Source: Psychroserpens damuponensis
Lineage (GTDB): Bacteria > Bacteroidota > Bacteroidia > Flavobacteriales > Flavobacteriaceae
DNA: 64,000 nt
Assembly: GCF_000826655.1 (NCBI RefSeq)
Contig: NZ_JXJO01000002.1
Location: 62,001-126,000 of the forward strand
Reading direction: 5' to 3'
Part shown: piece by piece, positions 27,727 through 36,446 of the stretch
How positions within the stretch are numbered: the stretch's first letter is position 1
How the letters are laid out: each line of letters starts with the position of its first letter
Translations under genes and position numbers: made by a program
Notes under the pieces: model-generated
What the model was told of the DNA's origin: nothing
The model's input: the letters and a program-made list of their open reading frames with translations, nothing else
Database searches by the model: none

Positions 27727-28917
27727 ATGCCAAATATTTCTAAGAAGGGAACTTCTATGCCAGAATCTCCAATTCGCAAACTAGTTCCTTATGCAGAGAA
27801 CGCCTATAAACAAGGGAAAACGGTTTATCATTTAAACATAGGTCAACCAGATATCAAAACACCTCAAGTAGCTATGGATGCTGTTAGAGTTCACTCATTA
27901 GATATTTTAGCGTACACTAGATCTGAAGGTTCTGAAGGTTATCGTACCAAAATTGCAAATTATTACGCAAATAATGATATCAATGTACAACATGATGACA
28001 TCATTGTCACAACTGGTGGTAGTGAAGCCCTTATGTTTGCCTTTGGAAGCGTTATGGATACAGACGATGAAGTAATTATACCAGAACCTTTTTATGCTAA
28101 CTATAATGGATTCTCAACAGCATCTGGTGTTAATGTTGTTCCTGTAATTTCTAAAATTGAAAACAATTTTGCTTTACCTCCAATAGAAGAGTTTGAAAAG
28201 TTAATTACACCAAAAACTAAAGCTATTCTCATTTGTAATCCTGGTAATCCAACAGGATATTTATATTCTAAAGAAGAAATTAAAAAACTAGCAAACATCG
28301 TTAAGAAGCATGATTTATTTTTAATAGCCGATGAAGTCTATAGAGAATTTGCTTATGATGGCGAAACCCATTATTCAATACTTCAAGAAGAAGGTCTAGA
28401 AGACTATGCGATTGTTATAGATTCTGTATCCAAAAGATATAGCATGTGTGGTGCAAGAATAGGATGTCTTGTCTCAAAAAACAAAAACGTCATTAAAACA
28501 GCTCTAAAATTTGCACAAGCAAGATTGAGTCCACCTACATTGGCACAAATTGCCAGTGAGGCAGCATTACAAACACCACAAAGTTACTTTGACGACGTCA
28601 TACTTGAATACGTAGAACGACGCAATGTTTTAATTGAAGAATTACAAAAAATTGAAGGCGTACAAGTTGCCAACCCAAAAGGTGCTTTTTATTGTATTGC
28701 ACAATTACCTGTTAAAAACAGTGATGCTTTTGCGCAATGGCTATTAGAATCTTTTGACGTTGATGGAGAAACAGTAATGGTAGCTCCTGCAGCAGGATTC
28801 TATAGCACTCCAGGAGTAGGTTTAAATCAAATAAGAATTGCCTATGTTTTAAACACAGATAGCTTAAGAAAGGCCGTTCACATTATTAAGGAAGCATTAA
28901 AAGTTTATAAAGATTAG
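27727..28917 (+). CDS. PLP-dependent class I/II aminotransferase
   Basis: 396 aa, fold type I. Motifs: YHLNIGQPDI near the start, NPGNPTGYLYSKEE (about 175), ADEVYREFAYDG (about 203), the PLP-binding Lys in DSVSKRYSMCGARIG (about 237), and the C-terminal Arg in NQIRIAYVLN. This is the aspartate/aromatic aminotransferase family; the amino donor cannot be fixed. Its stop codon shares a base with the GTG start of murB (TTAGTG), so they are coupled. Confidence 0.93.
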   Translation: MPNISKKGTSMPESPIRKLVPYAENAYKQGKTVYHLNIGQPDIKTPQVAMDAVRVHSLDILAYTRSEGSEGYRTKIANYYANNDINVQHDDIIVTTGGSEALMFAFGSVMDTDDEVIIPEPFYANYNGFSTASGVNVVPVISKIENNFALPPIEEFEKLITPKTKAILICNPGNPTGYLYSKEEIKKLANIVKKHDLFLIADEVYREFAYDGETHYSILQEEGLEDYAIVIDSVSKRYSMCGARIGCLVSKNKNVIKTALKFAQARLSPPTLAQIASEAALQTPQSYFDDVILEYVERRNVLIEELQKIEGVQVANPKGAFYCIAQLPVKNSDAFAQWLLESFDVDGETVMVAPAAGFYSTPGVGLNQIRIAYVLNTDSLRKAVHIIKEALKVYKD

Positions 28918-29930
28918 TGCAAATTCAAAACAACATATCTTTAAAGGCATTTAACACATTTGGGATTGATGTAAAGGCAACGCATTTTGTATCCATCAAC
29001 TCTATTGATGATTTGATAACGATTTATACTTCGGAAAAATTTCCGAAGAAATTCATATTAGGAGGTGGCAGTAATATGCTGCTTACCAAAGATGTAGACG
29101 CTTTAGTTATTCATGTAAATCTTAAAGGAAAACACATACTTTCACAAACCGAAACAGAAGTGTTAATTGAGGCTCAAGCTGGAGAAAACTGGCATGAGTT
29201 TGTGCTTTGGTCATTAGAAAATGATTTTGGTGGTTTAGAAAATCTATCACTCATTCCTGGTAATGTTGGCACAAGCCCTATACAAAACATTGGTGCGTAT
29301 GGCGTTGAGTTAAAAGACACATTTCACTCCTGCAAAGCCTTAAATTTAGACACTCTAGAAATTGAAACCTTCACAAAAGAAGACTGTAACTTCGCTTATC
29401 GTAACTCAATTTTCAAACAACATGCTAAAGGTCAATTTATAATTACTAGCGTTATTTTCAAATTAAGTAAAGTAAATCATAAATTAAATATTAATTATGG
29501 CGCTATAACTTCGGAAATTGAACGTATGAATATCAATCAACCTACGATACAAGATGTATCTAAAGCAGTAATTTCAATTCGTCAAAGTAAACTACCAAAT
29601 CCTAAAGAGATTGGAAACTCTGGAAGTTTTTTTAAAAATCCAGTCATTACAAAAAAGGCATTTTCCAAACTTCAAGACAATTTCCCAAATGCACCACATT
29701 ATGTCGTATCTGAAACCGAGATAAAAATACCTGCTGGTTGGCTCATTGAGCATGCTGGCTTTAAAGGTAAAACGTTTGGTAATTACGGTGTTCACAAAAA
29801 ACAAGCCTTAGTATTAGTTAATTATGGAGGAGCAAAAGGAAAAGAAATTTTAGAACTTTCAAAATTAATTCAAGATACTGTTTTTAGAATTTTTGACATT
29901 CAAATAGAAGCAGAAGTCAATATTATATAA
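28917..29930 (+). CDS. murB: UDP-N-acetylenolpyruvoylglucosamine reductase MurB
   Basis: FAD enzyme that makes UDP-MurNAc from UDP-GlcNAc-enolpyruvate. 337 aa, type I MurB. The FAD-binding N-terminus has NTFGIDVKA and LGGGSNMLLT; the middle has LIPGNVGTSPIQNIGAYGVE; the catalytic Ser is in IGNSGSFFKNP; the late Glu lies in the C-terminal helix region IEAEVNII. The start is GTG. It contains an exact palindrome made of two CTTCGGAA octamers (29029-29048) and a third copy at 29509-29516. Confidence 0.97.
   Translation: MQIQNNISLKAFNTFGIDVKATHFVSINSIDDLITIYTSEKFPKKFILGGGSNMLLTKDVDALVIHVNLKGKHILSQTETEVLIEAQAGENWHEFVLWSLENDFGGLENLSLIPGNVGTSPIQNIGAYGVELKDTFHSCKALNLDTLEIETFTKEDCNFAYRNSIFKQHAKGQFIITSVIFKLSKVNHKLNINYGAITSEIERMNINQPTIQDVSKAVISIRQSKLPNPKEIGNSGSFFKNPVITKKAFSKLQDNFPNAPHYVVSETEIKIPAGWLIEHAGFKGKTFGNYGVHKKQALVLVNYGGAKGKEILELSKLIQDTVFRIFDIQIEAEVNII
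29029..29048. repeat. Inverted pair of CTTCGGAA octamers inside murB
   Basis: CTTCGGAA (29029-29036), spacer AAAT, TTCCGAAG (29041-29048). It encodes TSEKFPKK in murB. The two halves form a perfect 8-bp inverted repeat and are two of 25 copies of this octamer in the window. Confidence 0.85.
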
Positions 29931-29935
29931 AAAAA

Positions 29936-29954
29936 AGCCTCAATTTAATGAGGC
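29936..29954 (+). terminator. Weak terminator-like hairpin after murB
   Basis: AGCCTCA and TGAGGCT form a 7-bp stem with a 6-nt loop just after the stop. The downstream T-run is poor (AATATTTA); an A-run precedes it, so it would also work on the minus strand. Confidence 0.55.
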
Positions 29955-30166
29955 TAATATTTACTATAGAATAGATGAGATAATGCTATTAATCAATTTT
30001 CTATAAGGAAGAAAAAATTCTATTCCACAGAAATTATATGTCAATGGATTAAATTTTGTTTTAGTATTATTTTACTAATTTTACCGCTTTAATAATATAT
30101 ACGGCTGAAATTCAATTTTAGACGTTTTAAAATTCATTTTTTTAAATTATTATAAATTCTAATTTT

Positions 30167-30706
30167 TTGAGCACACCTATAGAACAACAAATAGTAGCAT
30201 TACTTGCAAAAGGTGATAAAAAAGCACTTAATCTTCTCTATGAGAATTATTCAGACAGCTTATATGGTGTTATTTTAAAGGTAACTATTAATGAAGAAAT
30301 AGCCCAAGATGCGCTACAAGAAACATTTGTAAAAGTGTGGAAAAACGCAAAAAAATACGACTCTAAAAAAGCAAAACTTTTTACCTGGTTATATCGTATT
30401 GCAAAAAATACTGCCATAGATAAATTAAGAAGTTTTAATAATAGATTTGAGAAAGAAGTCCAAATCGATAAATCAAACGTATATATCTTACCAACAGCAA
30501 ATTTGAATCAAGATGTGTTAGATTTAAAGGAGCATGTTGCACGATTAGATGAGAAGTATCAAATAGTATTAAAAGCTTTGTTTTTTGAAGGAATGACACA
30601 ACAAGAAGCAAGTGACGAATTAGATATTCCGTTGGGTACTATTAAGTCTAGATTAAAAATTGGATTACGAGAACTTAAAAAAGTTTACGATCCAGAAACA
30701 AATTAA
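30167..30706 (+). CDS. ECF-type RNA polymerase sigma factor
   Basis: 179 aa from a TTG start. Sigma region 2 spans about 20-95 (LLYENYSDSLYGVILK, DALQETFVKVWKNAKKYD, LFTWLYRIAKNTAIDKLR) and region 4 about 120-175 (YQIVLKALFFEGMTQQEASDELDIPLGTIKSRLKIG, quoted by its parts: GMTQQEASDEL and PLGTIKSRL). Only one base separates it from its anti-sigma gene. The pair is probably autoregulated; I see no matching ECF promoter repeat in the 236 bp upstream. Confidence 0.93.
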   Translation: MSTPIEQQIVALLAKGDKKALNLLYENYSDSLYGVILKVTINEEIAQDALQETFVKVWKNAKKYDSKKAKLFTWLYRIAKNTAIDKLRSFNNRFEKEVQIDKSNVYILPTANLNQDVLDLKEHVARLDEKYQIVLKALFFEGMTQQEASDELDIPLGTIKSRLKIGLRELKKVYDPETN

Positions 30707-30707
30707 A

Positions 30708-31511
30708 ATGGAAAAAACATTACATACCTTTTTTCAATCTGGTTTACTTGACAAGTATGTACTAGATGAAATTTCTGCTTCAGAACGCCTGAAAGTAGAA
30801 CATTACATTGACACCTATCCTGAAGTGGAAAGCGAGTATTTAAGATTACAAAGTCATCTTGAAACACTAGCTAAAGCTAATGCTGTAGAAGCGCCTCAAT
30901 TTATTCTAGATCATATTCTTGATGATATTAAGGCAGAAGAAACTCCAGTAATAAAGATGGAAACGTCTCATCGTAAAACGCCTTGGTACAGTATTGCAGC
31001 AAGTGTTGTTGCTTTATTTTTTGCAAGTGCTGCTTTTATGATGTACGAACAAAATCAAGAATTACTAGAAGAAAACCAAGTTGTTGTAGATGAAATATTT
31101 GACCTTAGAAGCGATATTGACATTAACAATAAAAAACTTGATGACGTGATGAGACAGTTTATAAAACTGAATAATCCCGAAACAGAAAAATATGTTCTAA
31201 GAGGAAACGCTCGTGCTAAAAACTTAAAAACTGTAGCTTACATAAATGCCGTTGAAAAAACCTCAATGATTGATGTTGTGTCACTACCGCATTTAGAGAA
31301 AGATGAATTTGTTGAAGTCTATGCACAAATGGAAGATAAACTTGTTAGCCTAGGTATATTAGACCCTTCAGATAAGAAAATGCAAACATTACCTTATATG
31401 GAAAATGCTCTTGGTTTAAGTCTTAAAATTAGATCTGAAAGAGATAAAGAAGCCATTGCTAATAATGACGAATTAGTAGCAGAAATAGAATTGAAAGCTA
31501 AAAATAATTAA
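30708..31511 (+). CDS. Membrane anti-sigma factor (RskA-like)
   Basis: 267 aa from the ATG at 30708, one base after the sigma gene's stop; the frame is open further upstream but those codons lie inside the sigma gene. The N-terminal anti-sigma domain (LLDKYVLDEISASERLKVEHYI) binds the sigma factor. One membrane helix lies near residues 88-105 (YSIAASVVALFFASAAFMMY), followed by a short coiled coil (ELLEENQVVVDEIFDLRSDI) and an RskA-like periplasmic domain with DVVSLPHLEKDEFVEVYAQ. No zinc-binding HxxxCxxC is seen. It holds its sigma factor inactive at the membrane until an envelope signal. Confidence 0.88.
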   Translation: MEKTLHTFFQSGLLDKYVLDEISASERLKVEHYIDTYPEVESEYLRLQSHLETLAKANAVEAPQFILDHILDDIKAEETPVIKMETSHRKTPWYSIAASVVALFFASAAFMMYEQNQELLEENQVVVDEIFDLRSDIDINNKKLDDVMRQFIKLNNPETEKYVLRGNARAKNLKTVAYINAVEKTSMIDVVSLPHLEKDEFVEVYAQMEDKLVSLGILDPSDKKMQTLPYMENALGLSLKIRSERDKEAIANNDELVAEIELKAKNN

Positions 31512-31531
31512 CATATATTATGTTTAACTTA

Positions 31532-31567
31532 AAAAGCCACTTTTGAAATATCAAAAGTGGCTTTTTC
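31532..31567 (+). terminator. Strong terminator after the anti-sigma gene
   Basis: A perfect 16-bp stem (31532-31547 with 31552-31567, core AAGCCACTTTTGA), a 4-nt loop and flanking A and T runs. It also serves the convergent aquaporin gene. Confidence 0.92.
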
Positions 31568-31583
31568 TATTTAATCAATACGC

Positions 31584-32270
31584 TTATTCTTTATCAAAAA
31601 ATGCTTTATGAACAAATCCTGCTACAATAGCACCAGCAATTGGAGCTAACCAAAACAACCATAACTGCGCTGTAAACTCTCCTCCAGCAAATAAAGCCTG
31701 ACTCGTAGAACGTGCAGGATTCACAGAGGTATTAGAAATTGGAATACTTATTAAATGTATGAGCGTTAACGCTAACCCAATGGCAATACCAGCAAAACCT
31801 TTTGGAGCTTTTGGATAGGTACTTCCTAATATAATTAATAAGAAAAACATAGTAAGGATAAATTCTGTCACCAAAACAGAAATCATACTATAACCACCTG
31901 GAGACAATTCTCCGTAACCATTTGCTGCAAAATTACCAATATCTACAAAATCCGATTTACCTGTCAATATTAAAAACAAAGCTCCTGCTGCTACAATTGC
32001 ACCAATAACTTGAGCTATAATATAGCCCAGAAGTTCTTTTGCAGGAAACTTTCCTCCTGCCCAAAGACCAATTGATACTGCAGGATTAAAATGTGCTCCA
32101 GAAACATGTCCTACAGCATAAGCCATTGTTAAAACAGTTAAACCAAATGCTAATGCAACACCTGTAAATCCAATGCCCAATTCAGGAAAAGCAGCAGCAA
32201 AAACAGCACTACCACATCCTCCAAATACAAGCCAAAATGTTCCGAAGAACTCTGCAAATAATTTTTTCAT
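31584..32270 (-). CDS. aqpZ: Aquaporin (MIP family), AqpZ-like
   Basis: 228 aa with six membrane helices and both NPA half-helices: HFNPAVSIG (about 64) and SVNPARSTS (about 183). The selectivity-filter Arg follows the second NPA, and the His expected of water-selective AqpZ is compatible with TLIHLISIP (about 174). No glycerol-facilitator insertions are visible, so water channel is the likelier role. Monocistronic, sharing a terminator with the anti-sigma gene. Confidence 0.95.
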   Translation of the reverse strand: MKKLFAEFFGTFWLVFGGCGSAVFAAAFPELGIGFTGVALAFGLTVLTMAYAVGHVSGAHFNPAVSIGLWAGGKFPAKELLGYIIAQVIGAIVAAGALFLILTGKSDFVDIGNFAANGYGELSPGGYSMISVLVTEFILTMFFLLIILGSTYPKAPKGFAGIAIGLALTLIHLISIPISNTSVNPARSTSQALFAGGEFTAQLWLFWLAPIAGAIVAGFVHKAFFDKE

Positions 32271-32402
32271 AATAAATGATTTTAGTTAGTTTAAATTTTA
32301 ATTTACTAACTATAAGACACTTAAATAACATTAAAAGTCACATTTATTTTTTTTACTAATAATTTGATTTGAGATAATATGATTAAAAACAATCAAAATA
32401 TT

Positions 32403-32410
32403 TATCTTTG
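32403..32410 (+). promoter_or_regulatory. TATCTTTG -7 box for the small membrane protein-GT2-sigma operon
   Basis: TATCTTTG followed by C, about 19 bp before the ATG at 32429. It overlaps an upstream in-frame ATG at 32408, showing that the later ATG is the real start. No well-placed TTTG -33 box. Confidence 0.5.
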
Positions 32411-32428
32411 CATAAATATATAATACAA

Positions 32429-32635
32429 ATGAAACTCTTATTAATTACATTACTACTATTAGGCTTAGGTGTTGCAGGAATTGCTATTAAACTTTGGGCA
32501 AAAAAAGATGGTAAATTTGCGGGTACTTGCGCAAGTCAAAATCCTATGATTAATACAAAAGGAGAATCGTGTGGTTTCTGCGGAAAAACGCCTGACCAAT
32601 TTGAAAACTGTGACGAACCTCAACACTCGTCATAA
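32429..32635 (+). CDS. Small single-helix membrane protein with Cys-rich tail
   Basis: 68 aa from the ATG at 32429; an earlier ATG at 32408 lies in the promoter. One N-terminal helix (LLLITLLLLGLGVAGIAIKL) is followed by KKDGKFAGTCASQNP and a Cys motif ESCGFCGKTPDQFENC. Four Cys in 30 residues (CxxC plus two) suggest metal or disulfide chemistry at the membrane. This short 'membrane or secreted protein' is widespread in flavobacteria with the same FAGTCAS and CGFCG motifs; its function is unknown. It starts an apparent operon with the GT2 and a sigma factor. Confidence 0.75.
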   Translation: MKLLLITLLLLGLGVAGIAIKLWAKKDGKFAGTCASQNPMINTKGESCGFCGKTPDQFENCDEPQHSS

Positions 32636-32638
32636 TTA

Positions 32639-33751
32639 ATGTTTCTATTTGAGATTCTCTTCTACACGTTTATTGTCATAATTTTCGTTCAAGTTATTTT
32701 CTATGGTTTTATCTTCGGAAAATTTGCCACACTTAAACAAAAAAAAGTCTCTCATTCAAACCAACCTGTCTCGGTAATTATATGTGCAAAAAATGAGGCT
32801 GACAATTTAAAAACAAACTTACCTTTTATAGTTTCTCAATCTCACCCATCTTTTGAAGTTGTATTAATTAATGACAACTCTTCAGATCATACATTGAAAG
32901 TCATGGAAGCTTTCAAAAAAGATTATGAACATATAAAAATTGTAAATATCCAACCCAATGAAAAATTTTGGGGCAACAAAAAGTACGCGCTAACTTTAGG
33001 GATCAAAGCTGCAAAACACAATACCTTACTATTTACAGACGCAGACTGCAAACCTTTATCTAAACATTGGATAAACGAAATGAGCGCTAGATTTAACTCA
33101 GAAAAAGCGCTGGTTATAGGTTATAGTCCTTATCATAAAATTAAGGGATCTTTGCTTAATTTGCTTATTAGGTTTGAGACTTTTATGACTGCTGTTCAGT
33201 ACTTTTCTTACGCATCAATTGGTTTACCTTATATGGCAGTAGGTAGAAATTTAGCCTACACTAAAGACCTATTTTTTGAAGCCAATGGGTTTATGAGTCA
33301 TATGAACGTAAAATCTGGAGATGATGATTTATTTGTCAATCAAATAGCTACTTCAGAAAATACAAATCTTTGCATTTCAAAACATAGTTTTACCGAGTCC
33401 ATTCCGAAGAAAACATTTAAATCTTGGTTTCTGCAAAAAAGAAGACATATAAGTACAGCCAATCATTATAAGCTAAAACATAAAATCTTACTGTCTTTAT
33501 TTTATATTTCTCAATTTCTATTTTGGGTTTTAGCTGTAACCTTATTAGCTAACTTATATCAATGGAAAATCGTTTTAGGCCTAGTAGTGTTGAGATTTAT
33601 AATTCAATATACTACACTATATTCAGTATCAACTAAGCTTAAAGAAAAAAGCTTAGTCATGTATACACCATTTTTAGAATTATTCTTAATTATCATTCAA
33701 TTCTTTATATTTATAAAAAATCTCACATCAAAACCTAACCATTGGAAGTAA
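32639..33751 (+). CDS. Membrane-bound family 2 glycosyltransferase
   Basis: 370 aa, 3 bp after the previous stop. An N-terminal helix (FLFEILFYTFIVIIFVQVIF) is followed by a GT-A catalytic domain (about 45-275): VSVIICAKNEADN, LINDNSSD, the metal-binding TDADCKP, and an acceptor-side SGDDDLFVNQ plus QKRRH (QxxRW-like). Two or three helices end the protein. It transfers a sugar from a nucleotide donor, perhaps to lipid or surface polysaccharide. Its last 10 bp overlap the sigma-factor gene. Confidence 0.88.
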   Translation: MFLFEILFYTFIVIIFVQVIFYGFIFGKFATLKQKKVSHSNQPVSVIICAKNEADNLKTNLPFIVSQSHPSFEVVLINDNSSDHTLKVMEAFKKDYEHIKIVNIQPNEKFWGNKKYALTLGIKAAKHNTLLFTDADCKPLSKHWINEMSARFNSEKALVIGYSPYHKIKGSLLNLLIRFETFMTAVQYFSYASIGLPYMAVGRNLAYTKDLFFEANGFMSHMNVKSGDDDLFVNQIATSENTNLCISKHSFTESIPKKTFKSWFLQKRRHISTANHYKLKHKILLSLFYISQFLFWVLAVTLLANLYQWKIVLGLVVLRFIIQYTTLYSVSTKLKEKSLVMYTPFLELFLIIIQFFIFIKNLTSKPNHWK

Positions 33752-34290
33752 AAGAAGCGATAGATAAAGCGAAACAAAATGATCAAATTGCTTTTAATTT
33801 TCTGTTAGATAAATTTTGGAATACTGTTTTTGGTTTTCAATTGAAACGTACCCAAAACGAAAATGATGCTGAAGACATTACCATTCAAACCTTTTCAAAA
33901 GCATTTGATAAAATCAATTCTTATAATGATAAGTATGAATTTTCTACATGGTTAGTGACCATATCAAAGAATATTCATATTGATTTAGTGCGACAGCAAA
34001 AATCGACCATTACAAGTAGGTCAAATACTGATGAAGATAACGAGTATTTTAAAATTATTGATGAGTCTCCTACTCCTGAAGATAAAATAATCACAGAACA
34101 AAATTTAGCAAAATTACTTCGCGATATCAAAAAACTAAAACCGCATTATCAGGAAGTAATTAATCTTAGATATTTCCAAGAATTGAGTTATAAAGAAATT
34201 TCTGAGCATCTCAATGAACCCATGAATAATGTGAAAGTTAAACTACTTCGCGCAAAAAAATTATTAGCAGAGATTATTAAGAAAAAATAA
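33742..34290 (+). CDS. Second ECF-type RNA polymerase sigma factor
   Basis: 182 aa from a TTG that overlaps the end of the GT2 gene by 10 bp. Region 2: DAEDITIQTFSKAFDKINSY and FSTWLVTISKNIHIDLVRQ; region 4: PHYQEVINLRYFQELSYKEI with MNNVKVKLLRAKKLL. Unlike the ECF gene at 30167, no anti-sigma gene follows; instead a 32-codon frame starts within its stop (TAATG at 34288-34292). How it is controlled is unclear. Confidence 0.92.
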   Translation: MEVKEAIDKAKQNDQIAFNFLLDKFWNTVFGFQLKRTQNENDAEDITIQTFSKAFDKINSYNDKYEFSTWLVTISKNIHIDLVRQQKSTITSRSNTDEDNEYFKIIDESPTPEDKIITEQNLAKLLRDIKKLKPHYQEVINLRYFQELSYKEISEHLNEPMNNVKVKLLRAKKLLAEIIKKK

Positions 34291-34388
34291 TGCATTTCAG
34301 CTTTAAAAAAATAGGTCCACGTTTATTATTTGCAGCAGTAGTAAACGGTGTAGCACGTCTCGTACAATCTAAAAGCGCTAGTACCTAA
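34290..34388 (+). CDS. Possible 32-aa peptide coupled to the ECF sigma gene
   Basis: ATG overlaps the sigma stop as TAATG, the same arrangement used by secG and gap here. The product is MHFSFKKIGPRLLFAAVVNG then VARLVQSKSAST: basic at the start, then an amphipathic hydrophobic middle. It could be a membrane-associated regulator, a relic of an anti-sigma factor, or a chance frame. The coupling is the main support; I recognise no family. Confidence 0.35.
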   Translation: MHFSFKKIGPRLLFAAVVNGVARLVQSKSAST

Positions 34389-34494
34389 CTCAAAAAAGTG
34401 ATCCATTTTAAACAGGCTAGAAATCATTTTACTTATAGGTTTTAGTATCTGGTATCTCAAGATGATATAAGCATCAAATTAATTTTATACTTCG

Positions 34495-34502
34495 TATCTT
34501 TG
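34495..34502 (+). promoter_or_regulatory. TATCTTTG -7 box for lipA-gap
   Basis: TATCTTTG followed by C, 20 bp before the lipA ATG. No TTTG -33 box at the usual spacing. Confidence 0.5.
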
Positions 34503-34521
34503 CTATCTATAAAATATGTAG

Positions 34522-35400
34522 ATGGACACAAAAATTGCATCAAAACCAGTTGTTACTCGTCAACCAAAACCAAAATGGCTACGAGTTAAATTACCAACAG
34601 GAAAAAAATATACAGAGTTAAGAGGTCTTGTAGACAAGTATAAATTAAATACAATTTGTACTTCTGGAAGCTGCCCAAATATGGGTGAATGTTGGGGAGA
34701 AGGCACTGCAACCTTTATGATATTGGGTAATGTGTGCACGCGTTCTTGTGGGTTTTGCGGTGTTAAAACCGGACGTCCAGAAACTGTAGATTGGGCAGAA
34801 CCTGAAAAAGTAGCACGATCAATTAAAATCATGAGTATTAAACATGCTGTATTAACAAGTGTAGATAGAGATGATCTTAAAGATATGGGAAGCATCATGT
34901 GGAGCGAAACTGTAAAAGCAGTAAGACGCATGAATCCTGAAACAACTCTAGAAACCCTAATCCCAGATTTTCAAGGCATAGAACAACATATAGATAGAAT
35001 TATTGATGTAGCTCCAGAAGTGGTGTCTCACAATATTGAAACGGTAAGGCGATTAACCCGTGAGGTGCGTATCCAAGCCAAATATGACAAAAGCCTTGGT
35101 GTGCTTAAATATTTAAAAGAACAAGGACAACGTAGAACCAAGTCTGGCATTATGTTAGGATTAGGTGAAACTCGTGAAGAAGTCATAGAAACACTGCATG
35201 ATTTGAGAGCAAATGATGTTGATGTGGTTACAATTGGCCAATATTTACAACCTTCAAAAAAGCATTTACCTGTAAAATCATTTATTCAACCAGATCAGTT
35301 TGATGAATATAAAGACATTGGACTTAGTTTAGGTTTTCGCCATGTAGAAAGTAGTGCATTAGTACGATCTTCATACAAAGCTCAAAAACATATCAATTAA
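34522..35400 (+). CDS. lipA: Lipoyl synthase LipA
   Basis: Radical-SAM enzyme that inserts two sulfurs into octanoyl groups on E2 and GcvH proteins. 292 aa. The auxiliary cluster motif is [12 protein letters not shown] (about 46-57) and the radical-SAM motif is CTRSCGFC (about 72-79). The C-terminal [11 protein letters not shown] provides the RSSYxA serine ligand. All seven expected cluster ligands are present. Its stop overlaps the start of a GAPDH gene (TAATG), an unusual pairing. Confidence 0.97.
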   Translation: MDTKIASKPVVTRQPKPKWLRVKLPTGKKYTELRGLVDKYKLNTICTSGSCPNMGECWGEGTATFMILGNVCTRSCGFCGVKTGRPETVDWAEPEKVARSIKIMSIKHAVLTSVDRDDLKDMGSIMWSETVKAVRRMNPETTLETLIPDFQGIEQHIDRIIDVAPEVVSHNIETVRRLTREVRIQAKYDKSLGVLKYLKEQGQRRTKSGIMLGLGETREEVIETLHDLRANDVDVVTIGQYLQPSKKHLPVKSFIQPDQFDEYKDIGLSLGFRHVESSALVRSSYKAQKHIN

Positions 35401-36395
35401 TGATACGTGTAGCAATTAATGGATTTGGTCGTATAGGTCGTCGCGTTTTTAGACTAATTGAAGACCGAGAAGATATTCAAGTGGTAGCGATTAATGATCT
35501 TGCCGATGCGAGAACATTAGGCCATTTATTAAAGTACGATAGCATACATGGTGTTTCTAAACATGAAATTTTTTCTTCGGAAAATGCCATTATACTCAAC
35601 AAGAGATCCATTAAACTCCTTAATCATAACCATCCAAGTGATATTGATTGGTCTCCATTTGATGTTGATTTTGTAATAGAATCTACCGGAAAGTTTAAAA
35701 CTTCCGAAGTGCTTAAACATCATATTACTAATGGTGCTAAAAAAGTTATTTTATCTGTTCCTCCTGCTGAAGATGATATTAAAACAGTTGTTTTAGGTGT
35801 TAATGATAATGATATTGACGGTACAGAATTAATTATCTCTAACGCATCGTGCACGACCAACAATGCTGCTCCAATGATTTCTGTAATACAGGAACTTTGT
35901 GGTATAAAACAAGCTTATATTACAACCATTCATTCCTATACTACAGATCAAAGCCTACATGACCAACCTCACAAAGATTTGCGTCGAGCTAGAGCTGCAG
36001 GACAATCTATAGTACCAACAACAACTGGTGCTGCAAAAGCACTAACAAAAATTTTCCCTGAACTATCAAATGTCATTGGAGGATGCGGTATTAGAGTACC
36101 TGTTGCTAATGGTTCATTAACTGATATCACATTTAATGTAGAAAAGACAGTTACTATTGAAGAGATCAACCAAGCTTTTAAAACGGCAGCGAACACAAGC
36201 TTAAAACAAATTCTTGAATATACCGAAGACCCAATTGTATCTATTGATATTGTAGGCAACTCACATTCTTGCATCTTTGATTCACAAATGACATCTGTTA
36301 TAGGCAACATGGTAAAAATTGTTGGATGGTATGATAATGAAACTGGATATTCAAGTAGAATTTTAGATTTGCTGTGTTTTTTATCGATAAAATAG
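35400..36395 (+). CDS. gap: Type I glyceraldehyde-3-phosphate dehydrogenase
   Basis: 331 aa, NAD(P)-dependent glycolytic/gluconeogenic enzyme. Rossmann start RVAINGFGRIGRRVFRLIED; catalytic Cys in NASCTTNNAAP (about 150) and His in TIHSYTTDQ (about 177); phosphate-site RAAGQSIVPTTTGAA; C-terminal VGWYDNETGYSSRI. Translation is probably coupled to lipA. Flavobacteria often carry more than one GAPDH, so this may be a second isoenzyme. It contains two octamers in opposite orientation (35575-35582, 35702-35709). Confidence 0.96.
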   Translation: MIRVAINGFGRIGRRVFRLIEDREDIQVVAINDLADARTLGHLLKYDSIHGVSKHEIFSSENAIILNKRSIKLLNHNHPSDIDWSPFDVDFVIESTGKFKTSEVLKHHITNGAKKVILSVPPAEDDIKTVVLGVNDNDIDGTELIISNASCTTNNAAPMISVIQELCGIKQAYITTIHSYTTDQSLHDQPHKDLRRARAAGQSIVPTTTGAAKALTKIFPELSNVIGGCGIRVPVANGSLTDITFNVEKTVTIEEINQAFKTAANTSLKQILEYTEDPIVSIDIVGNSHSCIFDSQMTSVIGNMVKIVGWYDNETGYSSRILDLLCFLSIK

Positions 36396-36417
36396 TGTGT
36401 TTTGTCGGATAAATATT

Positions 36418-36425
36418 TATATTTG
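36418..36425 (+). promoter_or_regulatory. TATATTTG -7 box for the TPR hybrid kinase
   Basis: A TAnnTTTG match 21 bp before the ATG at 36447, with no clear -33 element. Confidence 0.4.
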
Positions 36426-36446
36426 TCTAAATGAAAGTGGTCTAAT

